Below are positions 1 through 8,117 of a DNA stretch of 64,000 bases, piece after piece. Source of the DNA: Dehalococcoidia bacterium UBA6627 (GTDB taxonomy: Bacteria; Chloroflexota; Dehalococcoidia; UBA2979); the NCBI GenBank assembly GCA_002455955.1, contig DKLZ01000022.1, forward strand, positions 6,435-70,434, written 5' to 3'. The notes beneath the pieces are model-generated. The model was not told the DNA's origin. It saw only the letters and a program-made list of their open reading frames with translations, and made no database searches. Within the stretch, counting starts at the first letter, position 1, and every line of letters begins with the position of its first letter. Position numbers and translations under genes: made by a program.

Positions 1-1
1 T

Positions 2-1540
2 GAAGGTTTCCGTGGAGTCGATGAACTCGGAGCGCAGGTCTACAACGAGATGGTTTCGAAAATTCCCGATGATGAGGAATTACCTTACGAACAGCGTCTC
101 GTCAGGAACACCGTCGAGGCCGAACTAAAGCTGTTTGTCCGAAATCGTGTGCTAAAAGAAGGCTTACGCGCCGACGGACGCCATCCAGATGAGCTACGTA
201 CAGTTACTTCTGAGGTTGGCGTTTTGCCACGAGTGCATGGTTGCGGACTTTTTCAACGCGGAGAGACTCAAGTACTCAGCGTTGCCACGTTGGGCGCTCT
301 ACGCGATCGTGCGAAGGTGGATCGAATTGCTCCAGGCGACTGGAAGTACTTCATGCACCATTACAACTTCTTGCCATTCTCTGTAGGGGAAGCGCGCTTC
401 TTACGTGGCGCGGGGCGGCGAGAAATTGGCCACGGTATGCTAGCCGAGAGAGCTATCGAACCCGTACTACCAGACTTCAATGAGTTCCCTTACACCATAC
501 GCGTTGTGTCAGATGTATTAGCCTCGAACGGATCAACATCACAAGGATCCGTCTGTGCGTCGACACTTGCGCTGATGGATGCCGGTGTACCGATTGACGC
601 ACCGGTCGCAGGAATCGCAATGGGACTGATGTCTACTCCAGATGCTAGCGAATATAAAGTGTTAACTGACATTGCTGGCATTGAAGACGCCTTCGGAGAC
701 ATGGACTTCAAAGTGGCAGGTACAGAAGCAGGTGTCACTGCTGTTCAACTCGATATCAAACTATCGGCATTACCCTCAGATTTCATGAACGAGGTATTCA
801 GCAAGGCGCGCGATGCGAGAATGGAGATTCTCGACATCATGGGGAATGCGATCGAAATGCCACGTGAAGAAGTAGGTGCATTCGCCCCAAAGATCAGTGT
901 CGTCAGAATCGATCCAGCAAAGATCGGTGCGGTGATCGGTCCTGGTGGGCGCGTTATCAACTCAATTATTGAACGCACAGGCGCCTCCATCGATATCGAG
1001 GAGGACGGATCAGTATTTATAGGAGCATCCGAATCTGACGCAGTGGCAAGAGCAATTTCAGAAGTAGAGGGACTTACCAAAGAAGTTGAGGTTGGTGACG
1101 AGTACGAAGGATCAGTTGTTCGCCTAATGGCGTTCGGAGCTTTCGTCGAGATCTTGGCTGGCAAAGACGGACTCGTCCACATTTCAGAAATGGCTGAGGG
1201 CCACATTGACCGAGTAGAGGATGTCGTCAACGTAGGTGACAAGGTTAAGGTCAGAGTGATCGAAATCGATAATCTCGGTCGAATTAACCTTTCAATGCGT
1301 GAAGCGGGAGGTAACGGTGCCGTAGGGCTTTCCGACGAACAAGTGGACAGCACGTCAAGCGAACGTTCTGATAGAAACGATCAGAGAAGAGATTTCGACA
1401 ATCCCAACGAACGCTCGCAAAATCGTAGAAACAACCAACCACAGCGCAGAAATAACGATCGACAGCGTGGTGGTCGAAATCGCAACGATCGCCCTCGACG
1501 AAACGACGGTGATGCAGATTCTGGTGGGCGCCGCTGGTAA
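2..1540 (+). CDS. pnp: Polyribonucleotide nucleotidyltransferase (PNPase), 3' part
   Basis: The reading frame is open from base 2, so the gene begins outside the window and only about 512 C-terminal residues are seen. PNPase degrades RNA 3' to 5' phosphorolytically in the cytoplasm. Visible parts in order are the second RNase PH domain, a KH domain (motif GAVIGPGGRVIN about 290 residues past the ATG at 50) and an S1 domain (GSVVRLMAFGAFVEI to INLSM). It ends in an unusual tail of about 60 residues rich in Arg, Asn, Gln and Asp, with repeated RN/RR/GGR motifs. Identity is very sure from the KH-S1 order. The tail probably adds RNA or protein contacts, which is inference. The next gene starts 19 bases downstream on the same strand, so the two may be co-transcribed. 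Confidence 0.96.
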   Translation, partial: EGFRGVDELGAQVYNEMVSKIPDDEELPYEQRLVRNTVEAELKLFVRNRVLKEGLRADGRHPDELRTVTSEVGVLPRVHGCGLFQRGETQVLSVATLGALRDRAKVDRIAPGDWKYFMHHYNFLPFSVGEARFLRGAGRREIGHGMLAERAIEPVLPDFNEFPYTIRVVSDVLASNGSTSQGSVCASTLALMDAGVPIDAPVAGIAMGLMSTPDASEYKVLTDIAGIEDAFGDMDFKVAGTEAGVTAVQLDIKLSALPSDFMNEVFSKARDARMEILDIMGNAIEMPREEVGAFAPKISVVRIDPAKIGAVIGPGGRVINSIIERTGASIDIEEDGSVFIGASESDAVARAISEVEGLTKEVEVGDEYEGSVVRLMAFGAFVEILAGKDGLVHISEMAEGHIDRVEDVVNVGDKVKVRVIEIDNLGRINLSMREAGGNGAVGLSDEQVDSTSSERSDRNDQRRDFDNPNERSQNRRNNQPQRRNNDRQRGGRNRNDRPRRNDGDADSGGRRW

Positions 1541-1559
1541 AGCGTAAAGGCCTGAAAAG

Positions 1560-2282
1560 ATGAGCCTCATCGAGGTCAAGGTCGTTTGCCTCGACCTCGA
1601 TGACACCCTTGTAGACGCGCGTGGATCATGGCACGCGGGCTTTGCAGAAGTAACCAATCACCTGCTCGAGAGATCTCCTAAGTTTTCTGCACTAGGCTCG
1701 CCCGAAGAGATCTACGAGCAACATCTACGACCACGCATAATCGCGGCGCAACGCAAAGCTGGTAGCAACGAATGGAGTAATGATTTTGCACGCGAAGGGT
1801 TTCGTGAGCTCCTCAGGGAAAATGCGGGTCTTGGACCAACGGAGTCCGACTCTATCTTCAACGCTTACCTTGAGGCTTGGCCGCGTTATCTCCGGCTCTT
1901 CGATGATGTTTTAGAGGCCCTCGAAGCATTACAAAAAAAGTTCAGACTGGCACTAATCAGCAACGGTATCGGACATGAACAACGCCGCAAACTCGACCGA
2001 TTTTCGCTTAACAGATACTTCGATGTGTGCGTAATTTCTGAAGAAATCGGGATTACGAAACCTGACCCCAGAATCTTCAAGTACGCACTACAAGCACTTG
2101 ATATTGAAGCGGTATCTGCTCTTCATGCCGGAGACAATCTACATCACGATGTCGCCGGTGCACGCGACTATGGGATGTATGGGGTATGGGTGAATCGTCG
2201 CGGTGGACGATTCGAAGGTCCAAATGAGGCAGATGCTGAGGTCAGAGACCTAAACGGTCTGGTTCGACTGCTAACTCCCTGA
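1560..2282 (+). CDS. HAD-superfamily hydrolase (phosphatase)
   Basis: This 240-residue protein carries all four HAD motifs. Motif I is DLDDT with the nucleophile Asp12 and acid/base Asp14, motif II is the Ser in LISNG, motif III is the Lys in GITKPDPRIF, and motif IV is HAGDNLHHDVAGA. The spacing and helical cap between motifs I and II fit the subfamily that includes YjjG-type nucleotidases and haloacid dehalogenase-like phosphatases, so it probably removes phosphate from a small metabolite. The substrate cannot be told from sequence. The ATG at 1560 is the first in-frame start after pnp stops and leads directly into motif I. The gene is followed by convergently transcribed transketolase genes with a 26-base gap. 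Confidence 0.85.
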   Translation: MSLIEVKVVCLDLDDTLVDARGSWHAGFAEVTNHLLERSPKFSALGSPEEIYEQHLRPRIIAAQRKAGSNEWSNDFAREGFRELLRENAGLGPTESDSIFNAYLEAWPRYLRLFDDVLEALEALQKKFRLALISNGIGHEQRRKLDRFSLNRYFDVCVISEEIGITKPDPRIFKYALQALDIEAVSALHAGDNLHHDVAGARDYGMYGVWVNRRGGRFEGPNEADAEVRDLNGLVRLLTP

Positions 2283-2308
2283 CATTTTCCTTAATGAACT
2301 CACCCGCC

Positions 2309-3259
2309 CTATTTACGGTCTATAACTTTATGTGCTGCTGTCACTATGCCATCAGGGGTGAGATCCATCAATTCTAACATTTCTGACCAAGTTCCAGACT
2401 CGCCGTAACGGTTAACCCCGACAAATTCCATTGGAACTGGTTCAACACTTGCCAATGCATGCGCAGACATACCCCCAAGTCCTGCATAACTCAGGTGCTC
2501 TTCAGCAATAACAAGCGCGCCGGTGTCTCGGGCGGCACCTTCAAGAGCCGCCACGTCAAGAGGGCGAATCGTTGACATGTTTAGCACGCGAGCCTCTAAC
2601 CCCTCCTTAGCAAGTTGCTCCGCTGCCCGCAGCGAACGTTCAACCAGTAGACCGCACGCGACAATTGTCAGATCTCCACCGTCACGCAGCATGTGGGCGC
2701 GACCTAGCTCAAACTGTGCACCGTCCGTGTAAATCACAGGCGTTTTTGGTCGGGCTGTCCGCACATAGAACGGTCCCGGTGTTTTTGTGGCGACTTCTAT
2801 GATTGCCTCTGATTCGACAACATCGGCGGGGGTACAAACAGTGAACGTGGGCAGCGAGGAGAACACTCCAATATCTTCGATTGACTGAGCCGAAGCCCCA
2901 TCCTCTCCGGTCGAAACTCCACCATGACTCGCTACAAGCTTGACATTGAGCTGAGGTTGAGCAACAGACATTCGAAGTTGATCGAACGCGTGCTCGGCGA
3001 AAACAGCGAACGTCGTCGCAAATACAGTGTGTCCTGCTGCTGCGAAACCTGCTGCCGCCGAAATCATATTCTGTTCAGCAACTCCAAATGAAAAAAAACG
3101 TTCCGGGAACTCATCGCGAAATTTCCGTGCGGACGTGGATTTACCCAGATCGGCGTCAACCACCACAAGATTGTTGCCTTCCTTTTGAAGGCGAATCAGA
3201 GTAGGGCCAACAGCTTCACGTGTAGCAGCGAGTGGGTGTACCTCTGCAGTTGCCATCAT
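2309..3259 (-). CDS. Transketolase, C-terminal (pyrimidine-binding plus C) subunit
   Basis: This 316-residue protein is the second half of a split transketolase. It supplies the pyrimidine-binding domain, with the catalytic glutamate in GVAEQNM, the segment SHGGVSTGEDGASAQ that lines the active site, and the C-terminal domain. With its partner it moves two-carbon units between sugar phosphates using thiamine diphosphate in the non-oxidative pentose phosphate pathway. The start overlaps the stop of the upstream N-terminal subunit by four bases (ATGA), which points to coupled translation. The length fits split transketolases of many bacteria and archaea. A related two-subunit role, such as a DXS-like or other ketolase, is less likely. 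Confidence 0.88.
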   Translation of the reverse strand: MMATAEVHPLAATREAVGPTLIRLQKEGNNLVVVDADLGKSTSARKFRDEFPERFFSFGVAEQNMISAAAGFAAAGHTVFATTFAVFAEHAFDQLRMSVAQPQLNVKLVASHGGVSTGEDGASAQSIEDIGVFSSLPTFTVCTPADVVESEAIIEVATKTPGPFYVRTARPKTPVIYTDGAQFELGRAHMLRDGGDLTIVACGLLVERSLRAAEQLAKEGLEARVLNMSTIRPLDVAALEGAARDTGALVIAEEHLSYAGLGGMSAHALASVEPVPMEFVGVNRYGESGTWSEMLELMDLTPDGIVTAAHKVIDRK

Positions 3260-4092
3260 TCAGCCAGTTCAACCATTGCTAACGTGAATTCTTCGTCAGA
3301 AGGAGGAGCTCCGTGAAATGCAGGATTATGCTCCATAAACGACACTCCTTTACCCTTAATGGTGTCGAATATTAGACAAACCGGCGCACCGCGCTGATTA
3401 CGCGCCCAATCATAAGCGCGATCGATCTCGTCAAGATTATGACCGTCGATATCCGATAGCACGGTCCAGCCGAAAGCTTCGTATTTCTCGTGGAGCGGTT
3501 CGGAGTTCATCGTGGCCTTGGTAAAGTCATCGTTCTGAATGCCGTTGCGATCAACGATCGCAACAAGACCTTCTGCTTGGTGGTGCGCAGCAGACATCGC
3601 CGCCTCCCAGACTTGGCCTTCGTTTTGTTCACCGTCTCCCATTAGCACCCACACACGGGATTCATCTAGCTCCTGCAGCTGCTGTGCTAAACGAAGCCCG
3701 AGACCAAACGATAGACCCATGCCAAGAGAACCTGCCGAATTATCAATACCAGGGGGCTTTCCTAGAACTGAGTGACCTTGGAGGCGTGTACCTATTTTCC
3801 GAAACGTGGACAATTCTTGAATCGGAAAATATCCGAACTCGGCAAGCAATGCGTACTGAACAGGCGTACAGTGCCCCTTCGACATGATGAAACGATCACG
3901 CTCATGCCACGACGGGTTCCCAGGATCATGACGGAGGTGCTTTGCGTACAGCACAGACAGTAGATCAGTGGAAGACAGCGAGCCGCCGATATGACCGGAC
4001 TTCGCGTCATACACCATTTGAACGACATGCCGCCTGATACGTCGTGTCAGTTCAACGAGGTCCTGCTGGGTCTCAATCACCATTGTCATCAT
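3256..4092 (-). CDS. Transketolase, N-terminal (thiamine diphosphate-binding) subunit
   Basis: This 278-residue protein is the diphosphate-binding half of transketolase. The motif GDGEQNEGQVWEAAM followed by the Asn of VDRNGIQND is the ThDP/Mg2+ signature, and HIGGSLSSTDLLSVLY matches the N-terminal transketolase start region. Its stop overlaps the start of the C-terminal subunit gene, so both are made from one message. Several ATG codons are stacked at the 5' end (4092, 4089 and 4083). A GAGG sequence just upstream best suits the second, so the true start may be three bases inside the given one. The 174 bases between it and the divergent small membrane gene would hold promoters for both directions, but I see no convincing boxes. 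Confidence 0.88.
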   Translation of the reverse strand: MMTMVIETQQDLVELTRRIRRHVVQMVYDAKSGHIGGSLSSTDLLSVLYAKHLRHDPGNPSWHERDRFIMSKGHCTPVQYALLAEFGYFPIQELSTFRKIGTRLQGHSVLGKPPGIDNSAGSLGMGLSFGLGLRLAQQLQELDESRVWVLMGDGEQNEGQVWEAAMSAAHHQAEGLVAIVDRNGIQNDDFTKATMNSEPLHEKYEAFGWTVLSDIDGHNLDEIDRAYDWARNQRGAPVCLIFDTIKGKGVSFMEHNPAFHGAPPSDEEFTLAMVELAE

Positions 4093-4266
4093 CGCCTCAG
4101 AATTCTTGAGAAGAAAAGTAATTATACGTTCGGCTGTTTACCCGGTCCAAGTAGATCTATGAAACATCAGAACATAAGAAATTGCAGCGAGTATCGTATG
4201 GTCACTTGCGTAATGCCAATATGAATTACTCTTATAGGATCAGAGGATGATCAGACGGAGCATGTG

Positions 4267-4443
4267 ATGACACTGTTTCGGGTCCTTTTGATTGTTTCAG
4301 CCGTGATCATTGGTTACCTAATCCTGTTCGCACCGACTCGTTTGCAACGGATCGGATTTCACGCGAAGCGCGTCGGTCTTGTATATGTCGCAGCGATTTT
4401 AATCCATGCAGTCTTGCGGCTCTGGTTGGGATGGGGAACTTAA
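4267..4443 (+). CDS. Small membrane protein, 58 residues
   Basis: This is a short frame from ATG 4267 to TAA 4443. A GGAG ribosome-binding site at 4257-4260 lies 6 bases upstream. It encodes 58 residues with two hydrophobic segments (about residues 3-22 and 37-54) separated by a basic stretch containing RLQRIG and HAKR, so it is probably a two-pass inner-membrane protein. Only three bases separate its stop from the ATG of the glycerate kinase gene, which argues for one operon and supports the frame being real. I do not recognise the family. A role linked to glycerate uptake is only a guess from position. Confidence 0.6.
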   Translation: MTLFRVLLIVSAVIIGYLILFAPTRLQRIGFHAKRVGLVYVAAILIHAVLRLWLGWGT

Positions 4444-4446
4444 CCA

Positions 4447-5601
4447 ATGACTCGGAGGAGTCCTCGAATCCTTGTTTGTCCTCAAGAGTTCAAAGGTTCG
4501 TTAACCGCTCGTGAGGCCACTAGCGCAATAGCTGAAGGTGCCGCAGCTGCACTTGGAGATTCTGCACAGATTCAAGAACTGCCCTTAGCTGATGGTGGCC
4601 CTGGAACCGTCGACGTCTGCGTAGCCATTACTGGTGCTGAACGAATCTCTACTACAGTTACTGGCCCATTTGGTCAAGCTCAATCGGCTTCATACGGATT
4701 AATGAAAAATAGCGATGACTTTTCTGCCGTTATTGAATCAGCCGCAGCGTGCGGACTTGTGCTTGTACCTCCAGACGACCGTCATCCTAATCGAGCCTCA
4801 ACTCATGGTGTAGGAGAGCTAATTCTTGACTCGCTTGAGAAGGGGGCACGGCGAATCGTCATCGGTGTCGGTGGTACTTGCACTAATGACGGTGGAGCTG
4901 GGGCTGCACAGGCCCTTGGAATAAGACTCCTTGATCAAAGTGGGGCAGAAATCCCGCGAGGAACCCTCAACATGATGCGACTCGCATCATTGGATACAGA
5001 AAAAATACATCCTGAGTTATCCAACGCTGAGCTGTGTCTCGCAGTCGATGTGAATAACCCCCTGTTAGGTGCTAACGGTGCCACCGCTATCTATGGACCA
5101 CAGAAAGGCGCCTGCGATTGGCAACTACCTGGATTCGACGAGGCTCTCTCTACCTGGGTAACAACCATCGAGGACGCCCTCAACTTGTCTTTGGCCAATC
5201 TGCCAGGCGTCGGTGCTGGTGGTGGCCTTCCAATAGGCTTATTAGCTGCAACACATGCCGCTGGTGGCTCTATCTCCATCGAATCCGGTGCAGCACTTGT
5301 TGGAGATCTCGTCAAATTACGCAAAGCGATCGCTAATGCTGATCTGGTAGTGACGGGAGAGGGTTCAACGGATTCTCAAACTGCGTTCGGAAAGACCGTC
5401 TCTCATGTAGCCTCACTTTCCGCAGAAATTGGAACAAGATGCTGCGTTATTTCTGGAAATATCGATGGGCTACCTGACGGTGTAATTGATTCTGAAGTTT
5501 CAACACCTCCTGGTTCGAGTGTCGAGGAAGCGTTGTTACTTGGCTCTCAACCCATAAGGTTAGCTGCCAAAAAGCTAATTGAGAGAACAATCTCTCGCTA
5601 A
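4447..5601 (+). CDS. glxK: Glycerate kinase, type I
   Basis: This 384-residue protein matches glycerate kinases of the GlxK/GarK family, which phosphorylate D-glycerate with ATP, usually to 2-phosphoglycerate, and feed glycolysis. The N-terminal strand-loop CPQEFKGSL, the motif LADGGPGTVDVC, the segment GVGGTCTNDGGAGAAQALG and the C-terminal VVTGEGSTDSQTAFGK with GK near residue 315 are family hallmarks. Length is normal. The gene sits three bases after a small membrane protein. Its stop codon overlaps by four bases with the stop of the convergent TiaS-like gene. No transporter or tartronate semialdehyde reductase is visible nearby, so the glycerate source is not shown by context. Confidence 0.92.
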   Translation: MTRRSPRILVCPQEFKGSLTAREATSAIAEGAAAALGDSAQIQELPLADGGPGTVDVCVAITGAERISTTVTGPFGQAQSASYGLMKNSDDFSAVIESAAACGLVLVPPDDRHPNRASTHGVGELILDSLEKGARRIVIGVGGTCTNDGGAGAAQALGIRLLDQSGAEIPRGTLNMMRLASLDTEKIHPELSNAELCLAVDVNNPLLGANGATAIYGPQKGACDWQLPGFDEALSTWVTTIEDALNLSLANLPGVGAGGGLPIGLLAATHAAGGSISIESGAALVGDLVKLRKAIANADLVVTGEGSTDSQTAFGKTVSHVASLSAEIGTRCCVISGNIDGLPDGVIDSEVSTPPGSSVEEALLLGSQPIRLAAKKLIERTISR

Positions 5602-6332
5602 TGCGCTAGCTCTCGATCAATAGTGAACCAAAGCTTCCGATCGGAGCGCGAGCTCCGTGTCAGTAACACAGGTTCACCTTCAATCATTCGTGGACGCACT
5701 CTATCTCCTGTATCAATCAGATCATCTCTGTCCAACTCTTCACCAGTTTCTTCATCAATCACGTGTCTCAGTGCCGTACGTTCACGAATTTCACCAGCGG
5801 TAATGCACCCATTAAGATCACGAATACCAGCCAACTGAATAAAGACACCATCCTTGCCGCCAGCATGGAGCCCCACAGCAGCGAGGGCGCCAATCATTCC
5901 ATTTCTATTTCCCCCTAAGCCACGAAGTAGAACATTGGACTCCGTTGCATAGCGTTCAGCATCTACGAGCTTAAGTATCTCTTGCTGGCAGCGTCGGCCC
6001 CAAGCGAGAACGTGTGGCATGTCAGTGTGACGAGTCAGGATAGCGATGGCAGGATTAGCCTTGCCGGACGCATGTTCACGAACCAACTGGACCAAATGGT
6101 CTTCGATATCGAATACGGTCCTATCAGTTTCTATAGCCACTGCAACGGATCGATTGTGAGTTGTTGCCTTTATCTTAGTGCTCTTCAGAAGTTGATGGCG
6201 CGTTATACCATTTGTACGAGCGAAACCTTCCGACTCGATTACTTCCGCCCACTCACGAACAATCTTGCTGGTGCCTCGACCACCAAGGATGTCTGTGTCG
6301 TCCAATCCGATTATGAAACGTTCGCTAACCAA
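5598..6332 (-). CDS. TiaS-like protein (N-terminal half of tRNA-Ile2 agmatinylcytidine synthetase family), function unknown
   Basis: The protein has 244 residues and begins with a strand leading into GLDDTDILGGRGT. This resembles the N-terminal DDTD motif of archaeal TiaS (COG1571), an ATP-dependent enzyme that attaches agmatine to the wobble cytidine of tRNA-Ile2. Later conserved-looking pieces are ITRHQLLKSTKI and a Gly/Asn-rich LLRGLGGNRNGMIGALAAVG. The C-terminal OB-fold and zinc ribbon of true TiaS are absent by length, and bacteria normally use TilS for this tRNA, so the biochemical role is open. It converges on glycerate kinase with overlapping stop codons and lies 38 bases downstream of a zincin-like gene on the same strand. 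Confidence 0.45.
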   Translation of the reverse strand: MVSERFIIGLDDTDILGGRGTSKIVREWAEVIESEGFARTNGITRHQLLKSTKIKATTHNRSVAVAIETDRTVFDIEDHLVQLVREHASGKANPAIAILTRHTDMPHVLAWGRRCQQEILKLVDAERYATESNVLLRGLGGNRNGMIGALAAVGLHAGGKDGVFIQLAGIRDLNGCITAGEIRERTALRHVIDEETGEELDRDDLIDTGDRVRPRMIEGEPVLLTRSSRSDRKLWFTIDRELAH

Positions 6333-6370
6333 GGGCGTGCTCCATTTCCTGTGATGAAATACCTGCTCAG

Positions 6371-6808
6371 CTAGTCGTATCCAAGTTCATGCAGCCTCGC
6401 ATCGTTAATACCAAAATGGTGTGCAATCTCATGTAACACTGTGATACGCACCTGCTTAGGAATCTCGCTTGGACGAAATGCGCGCTCTAGAGGGCCTTGG
6501 AAGATGACAATGCGGTCGGGTAGAGCCATGTGATATTCGGTACGGTGGACCAACGGGGTACCCACGTAGAGTCCAAACAAAGATTGCTCTTGCATGTCTT
6601 CTGATAAATCACTGACCTTAGGCTCGCGTTCGATAACAATCTCCACATTATTTAGGTGTGCACGAGTCTCCATTGGGAGTGTGCGCAGAGCGCTTAGCAC
6701 TAGTCGTCTGAACCGATTACGCTGCATCGCCATCAAAAGAGTAAATGGCCGCCAAGCAACCATGCGAAGTAGTTGCTTTCGCGGATTGTGCTTGTTCGAA
6801 TTTATCAA
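6371..6808 (-). CDS. Zincin-like metallopeptidase family protein (DUF1025 / PF06262 type)
   Basis: This 145-residue protein ends with a zinc-protease motif, VLHEIAHHFGINDARLHELGYD. HExxH supplies two zinc ligands and the glutamate, with Asp and Glu further on as in the short minimal zincins of PF06262. The rest is a small domain with LFGLYVGTPL and PDRIVIFQGPLER, also typical of that family. No signal peptide is visible, so it is cytoplasmic. The frame opens at a TTG codon (6808), and an ATG lies 15 codons later at 6763. Neither has a good ribosome-binding site, so the start is uncertain. Substrates are unknown for the family. Confidence 0.8.
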   Translation of the reverse strand: MINSNKHNPRKQLLRMVAWRPFTLLMAMQRNRFRRLVLSALRTLPMETRAHLNNVEIVIEREPKVSDLSEDMQEQSLFGLYVGTPLVHRTEYHMALPDRIVIFQGPLERAFRPSEIPKQVRITVLHEIAHHFGINDARLHELGYD

Positions 6809-6939
6809 GTTGAATAATTAACTTCCCCAGAAAAAGAAATGCACCAGAAGCAACCTATGTATAGTCCGCAAAAACTTTAACTTGCCAAATTAAAAAATCG
6901 CTATTGATCGGTGGTGAGTCGAAGTTGGAGAATCGACCT

Positions 6940-8058
6940 GTGTTCCAACTGACATATCGTGCTCTGCTAACTCTTATGGTCTTAACTGTGTTTGCTTGTC
7001 GTGTAGAGACAATACAGCCAGTTCCTATCGCGCCGATAACAAAAGAAGTCGCCGAGGGTGCCACACGAAGCTACATGATGGGCTTTTCCTCTCTTCCAGC
7101 AGCACTCACTGAAAGTGCCTACCTCGAGACTTACGACATAGCGAGTGCCCATGGAGAAGCATTACTCATCCAACGATCACCCGCTTGGGCTGACTTTTTA
7201 CCAGGAGCCAAGATCTCCGAACAATTGCGCTCTCAAACACTCGCTCAAAAGAACGCAACTAGCACTCGGGGACTTGAGCTGATCTACGTTCTCGACCCAT
7301 TTACTCCGGAAACGCGTATGGGCCTGCATGGGCTCCCTGATTCACATCACGGTCAGACGCTCTCTAACATTGAGTTACGTGACGCACTTGTCGCAGATGC
7401 GCTATTTGTTGCTCGGAACTTTCGACCTGCCTATCTCGTGATCGGTAATGAGATAAATGTAGTTTTTGAAAGAGATCCCAAGTCGTATTCAGAATTTGTT
7501 TCGGTGTACTCAGAACTTTATGACGCTGTTAAGAGCGCTGTACCAAGCGTTCGTGTACTAACAAGTTTTCAGTACGAAGAATTCCTTGGGGTAGTCCCTT
7601 GGCTGCCTTCTCATACTGCGCGCTGGAATCTACTCAAAGATTTTGAAGGTCGACTCGACCAATTTGGGATCACTAGCTATCCATCGTTCGCGTTCACAAA
7701 CGCTCGGAAGATAGAACCTTCGTATTACGAGCAGATCAGAGATCACACTGACCTACCAATTGCCTTCGTGTCAGTTGGCTACGCTTCGGGTGCTGGTCGC
7801 GAAGGCATTAACTCAACAACGCCCGCTGAACAAAGACGCTATCTACAACGTTTGCTTGAGGATGCTGACAACTTAAATATTTCGTTACTTATCTGGCTCA
7901 TTGCTCGCGATCTCTCATACTTAACAACAGCTCCCGAAAACCTAGCCTCTGAACTTGGTTTACATCAAGCTGATGGAACCCCGAAGGAAGCTTGGGACGC
8001 GTGGCTCAAAGCATATAAGCGCCCATACAACCTAATAACATCTACGGATACCCAATAA
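6940..8058 (+). CDS. Secreted lipoprotein with glycoside hydrolase clan A-like fold, probably catalytically altered
   Basis: I place the start at GTG 6940 because GGAG at 6927-6930 lies nine bases upstream and the protein then begins with a classic lipoprotein signal: Arg, a hydrophobic run and the lipobox VFAC. The frame itself is open back to a TTG at 6904. The mature part of about 350 residues looks like a TIM-barrel glycosidase. YLVIGNEIN (Glu about residue 171) matches the strand-4 NE acid/base motif of clan GH-A. The strand-7 position that should hold the nucleophile Glu (typically TExG) reads FVSVGYAS. It may therefore bind rather than cut polysaccharide, or use another residue. The fold call is from motif resemblance only. 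Confidence 0.5.
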   Translation: MFQLTYRALLTLMVLTVFACRVETIQPVPIAPITKEVAEGATRSYMMGFSSLPAALTESAYLETYDIASAHGEALLIQRSPAWADFLPGAKISEQLRSQTLAQKNATSTRGLELIYVLDPFTPETRMGLHGLPDSHHGQTLSNIELRDALVADALFVARNFRPAYLVIGNEINVVFERDPKSYSEFVSVYSELYDAVKSAVPSVRVLTSFQYEEFLGVVPWLPSHTARWNLLKDFEGRLDQFGITSYPSFAFTNARKIEPSYYEQIRDHTDLPIAFVSVGYASGAGREGINSTTPAEQRRYLQRLLEDADNLNISLLIWLIARDLSYLTTAPENLASELGLHQADGTPKEAWDAWLKAYKRPYNLITSTDTQ

Positions 8059-8117
8059 TTTGAAAATAAAAAAACATACGGCAGAACCGGAATAACACAT
8101 CCAAATGCCAATCACCC

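Noticed and set aside
745..1353. 202-codon minus-strand frame inside pnp
   Set aside because: Ser/Thr/Arg-rich composition is typical of a shadow of a real gene, and pnp is certain here.
8059..8117. T-rich stretch after the acyl-CoA dehydrogenase as a terminator
   Set aside because: The minus strand has a T run, but the preceding stem has only three pairs.
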